Source: an archaeon (lineage in GTDB: Archaea > EX4484-52 > WAPT01). Taken from it: a stretch of DNA of 64,000 nucleotides. Positions 1 through 8,267 of the stretch are shown here, one piece after another (the stretch's first letter is position 1; the number at the start of each line of letters is the position of its first letter). The notes under the pieces are model-generated. The model saw only the letters and a list, made by a program, of their open reading frames with translations. It did no database searches and had not been told where the DNA came from. Position numbers and translations under genes: made by a program. The stretch covers positions 62,001-126,000 of the forward strand of contig JAPDKB010000007.1 of assembly GCA_029258795.1 (NCBI GenBank). The letters run 5' to 3'.

Positions 1-80
1 CAGGAAATGGAACGGGAAACCGAAAGCCATAATGAGTGATGGTTCATTTTTACTTTCACACTGGCGCAGGTGGAAGGAGG

Positions 81-566
81 ATGGTAAGAGGAAGTGTGGT
101 TGATGAAGCCCCTCATATCAACGATTTTGCCAAGGACCCTTACAAAGACAGAATAGTTGTCGGAGTGATCATCTATATCTTCGATGAAAAGGGCAGAACA
201 CTTCTGTTTAAGAGGAAGAACCACCCGTATCAGGGTTACTGGGAAGCTGTCGGAGGTAAGGTGAACTTTCTGGAAAGGCTGGAGGAAGCGGCTGTACGTG
301 AAGCGGAGGAGGAAGCGGGAATAAAGATAGAGGAGGAAGATCTCAAATTCGTGTGTGTTTTTCAGCATATAGTGAAGAAGGAAAGATATCATCGTGTTCT
401 TGTGGTTTATGCCACCAAGGTTGATTCGTCGGTGCATATAAAACTCAGCGAGCATGATGAGTATGGATGGTTCGAGATGAATAAACTGCCGGAAAAGTTT
501 CTCTGCGGGCCTGTGGAAGAAGCTTACAAAGTGGTGTTCGGTGAAGAACCGTGCTTAAACGACTGA
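81..566 (+). CDS. Nudix family hydrolase
   Basis: Hydrolyses a nucleoside diphosphate linked to another moiety; the substrate cannot be read from the sequence. Counting from the ATG at 81, residues 59-81 form a complete Nudix box (G x5 E x7 RE x2 EE x G) that begins GGKVNFLERL and contains REAEEEAGI, so the metal-binding glutamates are present. A GGAGG lies directly before this ATG, which is close for a ribosome binding site. Alternative in-frame starts are GTG 36, ATG 39 and GTG 96. The 3' end overlaps ftsY by 16 nt in another frame, so the two are probably co-transcribed. The family is clear, the start is not. Confidence 0.85.
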   Translation: MVRGSVVDEAPHINDFAKDPYKDRIVVGVIIYIFDEKGRTLLFKRKNHPYQGYWEAVGGKVNFLERLEEAAVREAEEEAGIKIEEEDLKFVCVFQHIVKKERYHRVLVVYATKVDSSVHIKLSEHDEYGWFEMNKLPEKFLCGPVEEAYKVVFGEEPCLND

Positions 567-1591
567 AGAAAAGACTGGAGAGTATTTTCAAGGATGTGGA
601 AGAAGAACTTGAAGAGAAGGAAGTGGAAGGGCTGGAAGGTAAAGAATCTAAGGATGGGATGGCAAAAGAGGTTAATGGTAGTGGTGAGGTTAGAAAAGAC
701 GAGGGGAGGGCTGCTGAAAAAAGCAAAGCACTGCCATTGTTAACGGTTAAGCTTGATGAGAGTAAGCTTGATGATCTTCTCTGGCAGGTGGAGCTTGCGA
801 TGCTGGAAAACAATGTGGCTGAGGAAGCATCTTCCTTCATCTGCCAGAAAGCGAAGGAAAAGTTGATGGGTAAGGTTGTGAGCAGAAAGGACGTTGGTAA
901 GGTTGTCAAGCAGGCCATAAGGGATGTGATGGAAGAGCTTTTAACATGGGATGATGTTGATGTTGTCAAGATTGTTGAGGGAAGAGCGAAGGAAGGTAAG
1001 CCAGCACTCATTCTTTTCTTTGGATTTAACGGTACGGGTAAGACGACAACCATGGCTAAAGTGGCGAAGATGCTTAAAGATCACGGCTTCAGTGTCGTTT
1101 TTGCGGCAGCAGACACTTTCCGTGCTGCTAGCATAGAGCAGCTGGAGGAGCACGGTTCGAAGCTGGGTATTAGAGTGATAAAGCACAAGTACGGCTCTGA
1201 CCCCGCTGCCGTGATTTTTGATGCCATGCGCTATGCGGAAAGCAAGGGGATAAACGCTGTGCTTGCAGATACAGCGGGGAGGAGTCACGCTGACAGAAAC
1301 CTTCTGGAAGAGCTGAAGAAGATCGTGAGGGTGAACAAGCCAGATCTGCGCATCCTTGTGCTTGAAGCCATAGCTGGCAACGATATAGTGGAGCAGGCGA
1401 GGAGGTTTGAGGAGGCGGGAGTGGATGGGATAATTCTAACCAAGTGGGATGTTGATGAGAGGGGGGGAGCCGCTGTCTCAGTTTCCTACGTATTGAAAAA
1501 GCCCATCCTCTTCATAGGCACGGGACAGAACTATGAGGATTTGGAGAAGTTTGACAAAAAGAGGGTGCTGGACGAGATAATCGGAAACTGA
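551..1591 (+). CDS. ftsY: Signal recognition particle receptor FtsY
   Basis: SRP receptor GTPase that docks the SRP-ribosome complex at the membrane for co-translational targeting. The 346-residue product has a charged Glu/Lys-rich N-terminal segment (about 1-60), a helical N domain, and a GTPase G domain from about residue 150. Visible motifs are GFNGTGKTTT (P-loop), DTFRAASIEQL, DTAGRSHADRNLLEELKK and TKWDVDERGGAA, all typical of the SRP GTPase family. AIAGNDIVEQA matches the usual ALAGND segment. It starts with GTG inside the end of the Nudix gene. Length and motif order are normal for archaeal FtsY. Confidence 0.96.
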   Translation: MLKRLKKRLESIFKDVEEELEEKEVEGLEGKESKDGMAKEVNGSGEVRKDEGRAAEKSKALPLLTVKLDESKLDDLLWQVELAMLENNVAEEASSFICQKAKEKLMGKVVSRKDVGKVVKQAIRDVMEELLTWDDVDVVKIVEGRAKEGKPALILFFGFNGTGKTTTMAKVAKMLKDHGFSVVFAAADTFRAASIEQLEEHGSKLGIRVIKHKYGSDPAAVIFDAMRYAESKGINAVLADTAGRSHADRNLLEELKKIVRVNKPDLRILVLEAIAGNDIVEQARRFEEAGVDGIILTKWDVDERGGAAVSVSYVLKKPILFIGTGQNYEDLEKFDKKRVLDEIIGN

Positions 1592-1629
1592 TATAAAGAT
1601 TTAAATTCTAGTTTTTTGTGGGGGTTGAA

Positions 1630-2097
1630 ATGGTGTTGACAATAAGGAAGATAAAGAGTAAAGAAATGGAAGATGTTGAACTTTCTGAGGTGGAGGCAAA
1701 GATAGAACAATTGAAAAAAGAAGTAGAAGAAAAAAAGAAAAAGGAAAAAACATTGATTAGTAAAAAGAAAGATGATGAAGAAAATAAAAAAATTAAAAAA
1801 GAAATTAGTTCGCTTCATAATGAGGTAGAAATGCTCAAGATGGAAGTTGATAAAATTAAAAATATCGAGAGCTCTGAGCTAAACCAAAAAATCAAAATTC
1901 TTGAAGCCGAATTGAATGGATTAAAACCGGTTGTCGATAATTTGCGTGCTGAGTTTGAATCCAGTGAAAAGAGAAAGGATGATTTGAACAGAATAAAAGA
2001 GCTCGAAAGCCATGTAAAGGAGCTCGAGGACAAGCTTCTGAAAATGGAAGAGACGATGCTCAAGATGCTGGGTCTTATAGAACAGCTAGTTAAATGA
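1630..2097 (+). CDS. Predicted coiled-coil protein, function unknown
   Basis: 155 residues from the ATG at 1630 (a possible GTG-type start lies 12 nt upstream). Almost the whole protein is a heptad-like, Lys/Glu-rich coiled coil, with no membrane segment and no catalytic motif. The base composition is more AT-rich than ftsY upstream. I do not recognise a family. It follows ftsY by 38 nt and has its own AT-rich upstream stretch, so it may be transcribed separately. Dimerisation or a scaffold role is only an inference from the coiled coil. Confidence 0.6.
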   Translation: MVLTIRKIKSKEMEDVELSEVEAKIEQLKKEVEEKKKKEKTLISKKKDDEENKKIKKEISSLHNEVEMLKMEVDKIKNIESSELNQKIKILEAELNGLKPVVDNLRAEFESSEKRKDDLNRIKELESHVKELEDKLLKMEETMLKMLGLIEQLVK

Positions 2098-2107
2098 TAT
2101 GATTTTG

Positions 2108-2272
2108 TGGCGAGCCCGGGGGGATTTCCAGCAGGGCTCAAAAGCCATCAGGTTTTCTTGTAGAAACCCTGATTTTGAACCCCCGACCACTGGCTCCGAA
2201 GGCCAGCGCTCTTTCTGACCGCACAGCTTTACAGAGCGTGGCCGTGCGGAGTCCAGACTGAGCTACGGGCCC
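2108..2272 (-). tRNA. tRNA-Arg (anticodon TCG) with probable introns in the D-loop and T-loop
   Basis: On the minus strand the acceptor 5' strand GGGCCCG (2272-2266) pairs with CGGGCTC, followed by discriminator G and encoded CCA (ending 2108). The D-stem is GCTC/GAGC. The anticodon stem CTGGC/GCCAG encloses loop CTTCGGA, giving anticodon TCG. The T-stem is GGGGG/CCCCC. Two loops are far too long: 48 nt between the D-stem strands (2212-2259) and 56 nt between the T-stem strands (2124-2179). Removing about 39 nt and 49 nt leaves a normal 77-nt tRNA with T-loop TTCAAAT. Both insertions contain internal hairpins (CCGCAC/GTGCGG; ATCAGG/CCTGAT). Exact splice sites are not fixed. There is no canonical 37/38 intron. 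Confidence 0.85.
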
Positions 2273-2350
2273 GCTTGATATACATCAAAATTAAGTCAGT
2301 CATTCTTTAAAATTCTTTCTCTGAAACGCAGCATGCAAAGAGCAAGAATT

Positions 2351-4129
2351 TCACTTCACCGTCACACTCTTCGCCAGGTTTCTCGGCTTGTCAGGGTCAT
2401 AACCGCGCAGCACCGCTATGCGATATGCGAGATACTGGACGGGGAGAATTGAAAGAATGGCATTTCCTATTTCGGTGTGAGGTACCTTTATGAACTCATC
2501 GAAAACCTCATGCCTCCTTGAACCAATTCCTATTATCCACCCGCCCCTGCTCTTCACTTCCATCGCGTTGCTCACAATTTCGTCATGGGTTTCATCTTCC
2601 GGGGCAAAAACGATACATGGCGTGCCCTTTTCTATCAGAGCTATGTTGCCGTGCTTTAAAGCTCCACCAGCGAACCCCTCAGCATGGATGTAGGTGACTT
2701 CCTTTATTTTGAGTGCTGCCTCCAGCGCCATGGCGTGAGATATTCCCCTTCCTATGCAAAAAATGTGGTGCTTCTCCACCATCCTCTCCGCAAGCCCGTC
2801 CAAAAAGTTTCTGTTGCCGGGTGAGAGCACATCCCTGATGTGCGGAACCAAATCCTCATAAGCTTTTCTCACTTCCTTTGCTTTCTGAACGGTTGCATAA
2901 GCCAGAGTTTCCAGTATGGCTAGCTGTGCTGTGAAGGACTTTGTGGCAACCACACATATTTCTGGGCCGCAGTTCATGAGGATTGTGAAGTCCGCCATCC
3001 TCATCAGGGTGGAGCCCATAACATTCGTTATTGCCATTATCCTGGCTTTCTTTTTCTTGGCTGTCTTAACTGCATCAAGCACATCAGCAGTTTCCCCACT
3101 CTGAGATATGGCAACAACAAGCGTCTTGGGGGTTATAAAGTGCTCGTAATATTTGAACTCGGAAGCATCAACCACATTTATGTGTTTTTTTGCCACCTTC
3201 GAGAAAATGTATGAGGATGCCAGCGCCGCGTAATAAGATGAGCCGCACGCCACAAAAAACACACCGTAAGCTTCATTCAACATGCGGGCTGCTTTCTCAA
3301 TAACCTTTTCCGGCTGCATCACAGCTTTGAGTATCGTGTCCTCCTGCTCCATGATTTCCTTTTCCATGAAGTGAGGATAACCCTGCTTCTCCGCTCTGCT
3401 CACATCCCATTCTATGATAATGGGATTCTTTTTCTTTAGGACATCCCTCTCCAAATCAATTATCCACACACCATTCTCCGTCACAACACCCATTTCGTGG
3501 TCATCTAGAAATATTGCTTTTTTCGTGTGCTCTAAAAATGCAACGGGATCACTGCATATGAAGTGGCCGTGGTCAGCCATGCCTATAACGAGGGGTGAGT
3601 CCTTTCTCGCGCATAACAACGCTTTACTGCCACCATGAGCAGCTATAATTGCATAGCTTCCCTTCAGCTCACGTATCGCCTCTCTGAACGCCATCCCAAA
3701 GCTCATGCCCGCCTTCATATTTTCCTCGATGAGGTGTGCCACCACCTCGCTATCAGTGTCTGATGAAAACTCGTGCCCCTTTCTTTCCAGACGCCTGCGG
3801 AGTTCAGCATAGTTTTCTATAATGCCGTTGTGAACTATCGCTATGTTTCCTGTGCAGTCAAGATGCGGATGAGCGTTGGCTTCACACACACCACCGTGTG
3901 TTGCCCACCTTGTATGACCTATGGCTGCATGAGCATTAACCCCATCATCAAATCTTAATGTTGCTTCACTTATAGCACCAACATATTTTTTTACCGCCAC
4001 ACTTGGATTTGAAACAAGGGCAATACCCCAAGAATCGTAACCCCTGTACTCGAGCTTTCTGAGACCGTCCAGAATGATATCCTGCAACTCCTCTCTTTTA
4101 CGTCCGATGTATCCCACTATACCACACAT
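2351..4129 (-). CDS. glmS: Glutamine--fructose-6-phosphate aminotransferase (isomerizing)
   Basis: Makes glucosamine-6-phosphate from fructose-6-phosphate and glutamine, the entry step to UDP-GlcNAc for surface glycans. The 592-residue protein starts MCGIVGYIG, so Cys2 becomes the N-terminal nucleophile of the class II glutaminase domain. GHTRWATHG and HNGIIENY are typical glutaminase motifs. Two SIS sugar-isomerase domains follow, with ACGSSYYAAL and AISQSGETADVLDA, and the family C-terminus ends LAKSVTVK. Length is normal. The start is supported by a TATA-like box (minus-strand TTTATAAGG, 4161-4153) about 25-30 nt upstream, suggesting a leaderless transcript. Confidence 0.97.
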   Translation of the reverse strand: MCGIVGYIGRKREELQDIILDGLRKLEYRGYDSWGIALVSNPSVAVKKYVGAISEATLRFDDGVNAHAAIGHTRWATHGGVCEANAHPHLDCTGNIAIVHNGIIENYAELRRRLERKGHEFSSDTDSEVVAHLIEENMKAGMSFGMAFREAIRELKGSYAIIAAHGGSKALLCARKDSPLVIGMADHGHFICSDPVAFLEHTKKAIFLDDHEMGVVTENGVWIIDLERDVLKKKNPIIIEWDVSRAEKQGYPHFMEKEIMEQEDTILKAVMQPEKVIEKAARMLNEAYGVFFVACGSSYYAALASSYIFSKVAKKHINVVDASEFKYYEHFITPKTLVVAISQSGETADVLDAVKTAKKKKARIMAITNVMGSTLMRMADFTILMNCGPEICVVATKSFTAQLAILETLAYATVQKAKEVRKAYEDLVPHIRDVLSPGNRNFLDGLAERMVEKHHIFCIGRGISHAMALEAALKIKEVTYIHAEGFAGGALKHGNIALIEKGTPCIVFAPEDETHDEIVSNAMEVKSRGGWIIGIGSRRHEVFDEFIKVPHTEIGNAILSILPVQYLAYRIAVLRGYDPDKPRNLAKSVTVK

Positions 4130-4370
4130 GAGAATGTATCGAGAACATCATTCCTTATAAATCTACATTAAGAGTGCGTATTAAACACTAAAATCCGATT
4201 TTTAGATAAGTTTTAAATAGCACCTTTTATACCATCTTGAGATGTCGATATGCTTGAAGGTAAATTTATAAATCTTATCAAAAGTTTACAGTACATTCTA
4301 ACAAAAGCTATTAAAATATTACAAATAATTTTTTAATATCGCTACAATCATTCAACCAGGGTTGTGTTTT
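4130..4370. promoter_or_regulatory. Divergent promoter region between glmS and the winged-helix gene
   Basis: This AT-rich 240-nt spacer holds no convincing ORF. A minus-strand TATA-like TTTATAAGG at 4161-4153 serves glmS. On the plus strand several AT-rich candidates exist, including one at about 4330-4338 that is 30-40 nt before the ATG at 4371. Assignments rest on position and composition only. Confidence 0.45.
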
Positions 4371-5315
4371 ATGCCGTTCATAATAAAGGACGATGGAAAG
4401 ATTCAGAAGATGAAAAGTGCCGAGATAATAAAAGACGCCGGGAAGTTGAGAGCTCTTCTCCACGAAACACGATGGAAGATTCTGGAATTGCTGGCCGAAA
4501 AGCCGAGACACGCGCTCGAAATTGCAAGAATACTGGGGGAGCACGAGCAGAAGATATATTATCACATCAGGCAGCTTGAAAACATGGGTTTGATACGCTT
4601 GGTCAAAAAGGTCGAAAGACACGGCACGATAGCCAAAATCTATACCCTGAAATCTCACGCTTTTATACTCGACCTCCCCGGCGGGACTGAGGAGTCCATC
4701 GACAACCCCATACCTAAAAAAGACAAACATCTTTTGAAGTTTCTGCACCCCCACATAATAAACGGCAAAATCAACACAACCATTGTTGTGGGTTCTCCGG
4801 ACCCTCACGGCCCCTATCAGGTAAGAGCAAGGGACGCCCACCACGCAATAGAGCTTGCGGTTTTGCTTGGGAGCTATGCTCCGGAGGTAGAGAGGGCATC
4901 TGTTAAACTTGATGTCGAGGTGAAGGCCTCAAAAGCTTTTGATTCCAACATGATTCTGGTGGGAGGTGTGCTGACCAACACCATAACCTACGAAATAAAC
5001 CCTCATCTCCCGATAAGGTTTGATACGTCCAGCTTTCCTTTTCGTAAAATGATATCCACGCTTTCCGGCAAAACCTACGAGTATGAGACCTCCGGCCTGA
5101 TCGCGAAACTTCCCAACCCGTTCAACCCGGAGAAATCAATAATAGTTCTTGCCGGAACACGGCATGCCGGAACCAAAGCAGCGATACTTGCCTTATGCAA
5201 GTTCAGTAAAGAAGTGCTGTCAGATTATGAAGGAGAGGATTTGTGGGCGCGTGTGATAAGAGGTATGGATCTTGATGGTGATGGAAGGATAGATAGTGTG
5301 GAAGTTATTGAGTGA
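4371..5315 (+). CDS. Winged-helix regulator fused to an S-layer-like C-terminal domain
   Basis: 314 residues from the ATG at 4371 (a TTG lies 9 nt upstream). Residues about 20-105 form an ArsR-like winged helix (LLHETRWKILELLAEKPRHA followed by IYYHIRQLENMGLIRLVKK). The rest contains SPDPHGPYQVRARDAHHAIE, and the end has AGTRHAGTKAAILAL and RGMDLDGDGRIDSVEVIE. That ending closely resembles the C-terminal domain of archaeal S-layer proteins. There is no signal peptide, so the protein should be cytoplasmic. Proteins with this arrangement are annotated in archaea as predicted transcriptional regulators (I believe COG1777). The C-terminal domain probably senses or oligomerises rather than building an S-layer; that is inference. 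Confidence 0.75.
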   Translation: MPFIIKDDGKIQKMKSAEIIKDAGKLRALLHETRWKILELLAEKPRHALEIARILGEHEQKIYYHIRQLENMGLIRLVKKVERHGTIAKIYTLKSHAFILDLPGGTEESIDNPIPKKDKHLLKFLHPHIINGKINTTIVVGSPDPHGPYQVRARDAHHAIELAVLLGSYAPEVERASVKLDVEVKASKAFDSNMILVGGVLTNTITYEINPHLPIRFDTSSFPFRKMISTLSGKTYEYETSGLIAKLPNPFNPEKSIIVLAGTRHAGTKAAILALCKFSKEVLSDYEGEDLWARVIRGMDLDGDGRIDSVEVIE

Positions 5316-5359
5316 TGTGTGTATAAACTTTTTATTATCGAGTTTTCTTAAAATGGATA

Positions 5360-6394
5360 ATGAAAGAAGTGAAAATAAATATATCCATAACAATAAGTAG
5401 AAGACATTTCTTTATACTATCGGGTTTGCTTATTTTAATTGCATTAACAAATCTCTCGAGTTTTATTAAAGCGGACATTAGTAACGGAGTTTATCACAAT
5501 TTAAGGGACATTGTTACAGATATAGGGGGCGGGTTAGAGAATGTGGCAACATCGGATGGTTACATAAATTCCAAATTTCTGAAAATAACCAGAAACCTGA
5601 ACATGAATGGGCATAATGTGGTTAATGCAAACCAGGTTAGTGCAAATACGATAAAGGAAGGTGGGAGCTTACTGAGCGATAAATATGCCATAAAAAGCCA
5701 CACACACGATACAAGGTATTACACTAAAGGTCAATCAGACAGCAGATTTTTGAATGTTGCTGGAGACACCATGTACGGAGACCTAAACATGAATGGATAT
5801 AGTGTGGTTAATGCGAACAAAATTTCCGGGAACCAGTTGTGCATAGGCACAGAATGTAAAACTAGTTGGAGTGAGATTAGCGGTGGATGCGTAATTGAAG
5901 GGAGGAGAGTTTCCGATGGTGTATGGGTCATACTTGCTGATGCGGCATCAGTAGATACTAATTGTTTCTATGACTGGGGGAGAAATTGTTATAAATTAGA
6001 AGTGGTTTATAGTAGTGGGTTTAGAAGATGGGGTAGCGGTCAGAGAAGGGTAACTAAGAATGGTGCTTTGCTTGGGGTTTGTACTAGTGGCTCAGATCCT
6101 AAAACTTCCGACGGTTATTGGATTAGTGCGGGAACCGATGGCGACTATGGTGGGAATCCTTCTGCAATGAAACAATATTGCGAAAATTGTTTGGGTGGAT
6201 ACGGGGATGTAGAGCAGTTTAGTTGGTATTGGCCAAGCGGGTGTTATTGTACTCGGGTAACTTCGGATTGTCGATGTACCGGCTGTGTTCCTGCAAATAG
6301 CGGTTCTGCTGTGAAAAGTTTTGTTTGTTGTAAACCTGAAACGATATATGATGGTCTACGAGTTAGATGTGGAAGTAACACATACTATTACTGA
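5360..6394 (+). CDS. Secreted or membrane-anchored tail-fibre-like protein, Cys-rich
   Basis: 344 residues. A basic N-terminus is followed by a hydrophobic segment at about residues 19-37, a signal peptide or N-terminal anchor. Two copies of a beta-repeat of the phage tail-fibre type follow (LNMNGHNVVNANQVSANTI; LNMNGYSVVNANKISGNQL), separated by HTHDTRYYTKGQSDSRF, which is also typical of tail-fibre shafts. The C-terminal half is rich in Cys, Trp and Tyr, with clusters such as CENC, CRCTGC and VCC, consistent with a disulfide-bonded extracellular head. No catalytic motif was recognised. A related layout occurs in the gene at 59828-60859. It probably acts at the cell surface; the partner is unknown. 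Confidence 0.65.
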   Translation: MKEVKINISITISRRHFFILSGLLILIALTNLSSFIKADISNGVYHNLRDIVTDIGGGLENVATSDGYINSKFLKITRNLNMNGHNVVNANQVSANTIKEGGSLLSDKYAIKSHTHDTRYYTKGQSDSRFLNVAGDTMYGDLNMNGYSVVNANKISGNQLCIGTECKTSWSEISGGCVIEGRRVSDGVWVILADAASVDTNCFYDWGRNCYKLEVVYSSGFRRWGSGQRRVTKNGALLGVCTSGSDPKTSDGYWISAGTDGDYGGNPSAMKQYCENCLGGYGDVEQFSWYWPSGCYCTRVTSDCRCTGCVPANSGSAVKSFVCCKPETIYDGLRVRCGSNTYYY

Positions 6395-6418
6395 TTTTTT
6401 GATAATATTCGAAATGCC

Positions 6419-7354
6419 TCATTTTTCCTCCTTTTCCTTTATCAGCTTCACGAGCTCATCCGCTTCCTCGATATCGCTCAATTCATCCAAACCTATGGTA
6501 GCCACGCCCTCTATACCCTTCCTTCTGGATTCCCGTGTCAGGAGGAATTTGTGGACGGAACAGAAATCTGCAAAGCTTTTAAACCTCGCTACGGCCCTTC
6601 TATTCACCGTGCTGAGACAGATTTTGGTGGCAATAACTTCCTCTTCCTTTTTCTTTTCTTCCTTCGCAACATTCATCGCGTCTGCAGGAGCTCTCTTCAC
6701 AAAATAACACCTGAAGCCATACCTGAGCATGAATCTATCAAACTTTCTTTCAAGAGTTGTTGAAGGCCTTTCCTTTTCTGGCTGGAACTTCCACTCAAAT
6801 ATGTTGATGGGCTTCGTTATTCTTTCATCGAAGAAGTTTTCGATTTTCTCTACCACCTCCAGACTCGCTTTGCCTTCGCGCTCCATCAAGTATATTGTTT
6901 TTTTGGTCACATTTATTCTCTCGGCCAGATCGTCCATACTCATCTCTCTGGATTTTCTGAGGTCTCTGACCTTGGAAGCATCAACGCTTGCAATTCTCTT
7001 TCCTTTTTTGGATAATGTAAAAACTTCCTCACCCTCTATGATTCGTTTGAAGGTGGAAACAGACACCACTGGAATGTTAAATCTTTCATAAATCACATCA
7101 TCCTCCACTCTAAAGTTCCTGCCTCTCACAGCAATTATGATTGGAGTGGCGTTAAGGACAGATGCCATGGTTTTCAAATTTCTGGCCTGTTCTTCTCCAT
7201 AGCTGTCCACATTGGCAAGAACCTTCGCCAGCAGTATTTTTTCATCTCTTTTTGCTATGATATCAAAGGCCTCACGTTCCATGATCAGAATAGAGTAACC
7301 GCTCTGTAAAAGCACATCCCTGACTTCCTGTAAAAGCTTGTACTGAAGTAACAT
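6419..7354 (-). CDS. Archaeal HTH-type transcriptional regulator (COG1395-like)
   Basis: 311 residues. The N-terminal domain (about 1-115) has the pattern of an archaeal domain with an alpha/beta core (YSILIMEREAFDIIAKRDEK; TPIIIAVRGRNF). An XRE/Cro-type helix-turn-helix follows at about residues 128-185 (MSMDDLAERINVTKKTIYLM). The C-terminal region (about 190-300) repeats the alpha/beta character and ends in a Glu/Lys-rich tail. This order matches the family annotated as putative HTH-type transcriptional regulatory protein in Euryarchaeota. It is divergent from psmA with a 200-nt spacer. Targets cannot be inferred beyond possible autoregulation. Confidence 0.8.
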   Translation of the reverse strand: MLLQYKLLQEVRDVLLQSGYSILIMEREAFDIIAKRDEKILLAKVLANVDSYGEEQARNLKTMASVLNATPIIIAVRGRNFRVEDDVIYERFNIPVVSVSTFKRIIEGEEVFTLSKKGKRIASVDASKVRDLRKSREMSMDDLAERINVTKKTIYLMEREGKASLEVVEKIENFFDERITKPINIFEWKFQPEKERPSTTLERKFDRFMLRYGFRCYFVKRAPADAMNVAKEEKKKEEEVIATKICLSTVNRRAVARFKSFADFCSVHKFLLTRESRRKGIEGVATIGLDELSDIEEADELVKLIKEKEEK

Positions 7355-7562
7355 ATAAATCGCACCTATTTCAATAAAATGTGGTCAATCTTTAAAGATT
7401 TTTTGAATGGAATTGCAATATTTGAATGGAGTAAGTTAGCGGTGCTTCTCGATTCTCGAAATCTTTAAAAAAACTACCTCACGATTAATACATAACTTCT
7501 AGTGGGTTGGAAAAATGAAGTAAATACTGGAGAAAAAGGTGACTGTTTCAGAGGTGTTGAAT

Positions 7563-8267
7563 ATGGATGTTGCGCCGGACATAATGGGATACGACAGGGC
7601 CATCGTGATCTTCTCGCCAGATGGTCGGCTGTTTCAGGTTGAGTATGCGAGGGAAGCTGTGAAAAAGGGTACTACAGCCATTGGTGTGGTGTACGATGAA
7701 GGTGTGGTGTTGGTGACCACAAGAAAGAAGAGCAATGTTGTCATGTCTGGTGAAAAAATAGCTAAGGTGGACGATCACATAGGCATAGCTTCTGCTGGAT
7801 TGGTGGCGGATGCGAGAATTCTGGTTGATATGGCGAGAATAAAGGCCCAGCAAAACCGCTTGCTTTATGATGAGCCCATAACTGTCAAATCCATGGCCAA
7901 GTTTCTGGCTGACAGACAGCAGCTATACACACAGTATGCGGGAGTAAGGCCGTACGGTGTATCCCTCCTTATAGGCGGTTATGATCTCGAGCCCAAGCTC
8001 TTTGAGACGGACCCTTCTGGCGTGATGCTGGAAGCTAAAGCAAGAGCGATAGGAAGGAACAGCGATAAGATAAACGAGGCGCTGGAAAAAAGCTACAAGA
8101 AGGGAATGAAGTTCAAGGACGCAGTAAAGATGGTGATTGACCTCTACAATAAACACGAGAAAGATCTGAAAATAACCAAGGACACATTTTTCGGGGTAAA
8201 GATAGACAGAGAAGGGTTTAAGGAGATTGATGTGAAAGAACTGAGCAAGCACGGGATAAAGCTATGA
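7563..8267 (+). CDS. psmA: Proteasome subunit alpha
   Basis: Alpha-ring subunit of the 20S proteasome; it gates substrate entry and docks the ATPase (PAN). 234 residues from the ATG at 7563, which is preceded by GAGGTG at 7551-7556 with a 6-nt spacer. An upstream in-frame GTG at 7539 lacks such a site. The N-terminal signature MGYDRAIVIFSPDGRLFQVEYA is followed by AVKKGTTAIGV, as in all archaeal alpha subunits. The beta subunit is not in this window. The gene heads the superoperon and overlaps the SBDS gene by 4 nt. Confidence 0.97.
   Translation: MDVAPDIMGYDRAIVIFSPDGRLFQVEYAREAVKKGTTAIGVVYDEGVVLVTTRKKSNVVMSGEKIAKVDDHIGIASAGLVADARILVDMARIKAQQNRLLYDEPITVKSMAKFLADRQQLYTQYAGVRPYGVSLLIGGYDLEPKLFETDPSGVMLEAKARAIGRNSDKINEALEKSYKKGMKFKDAVKMVIDLYNKHEKDLKITKDTFFGVKIDREGFKEIDVKELSKHGIKL

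Noticed and set aside
1-103. Possible C-terminal tails of an upstream gene (one frame stops at 37-39, another at 101-103)
   Set aside because: Both are under 35 codons and cut by the window edge; neither shows a recognisable motif, so no gene is called.
2108-2272. Calling the tRNA-Arg a pseudogene because of its long loops
   Set aside because: All stems, the anticodon loop, discriminator and CCA are intact, and removing two hairpin-containing insertions restores a normal tRNA.
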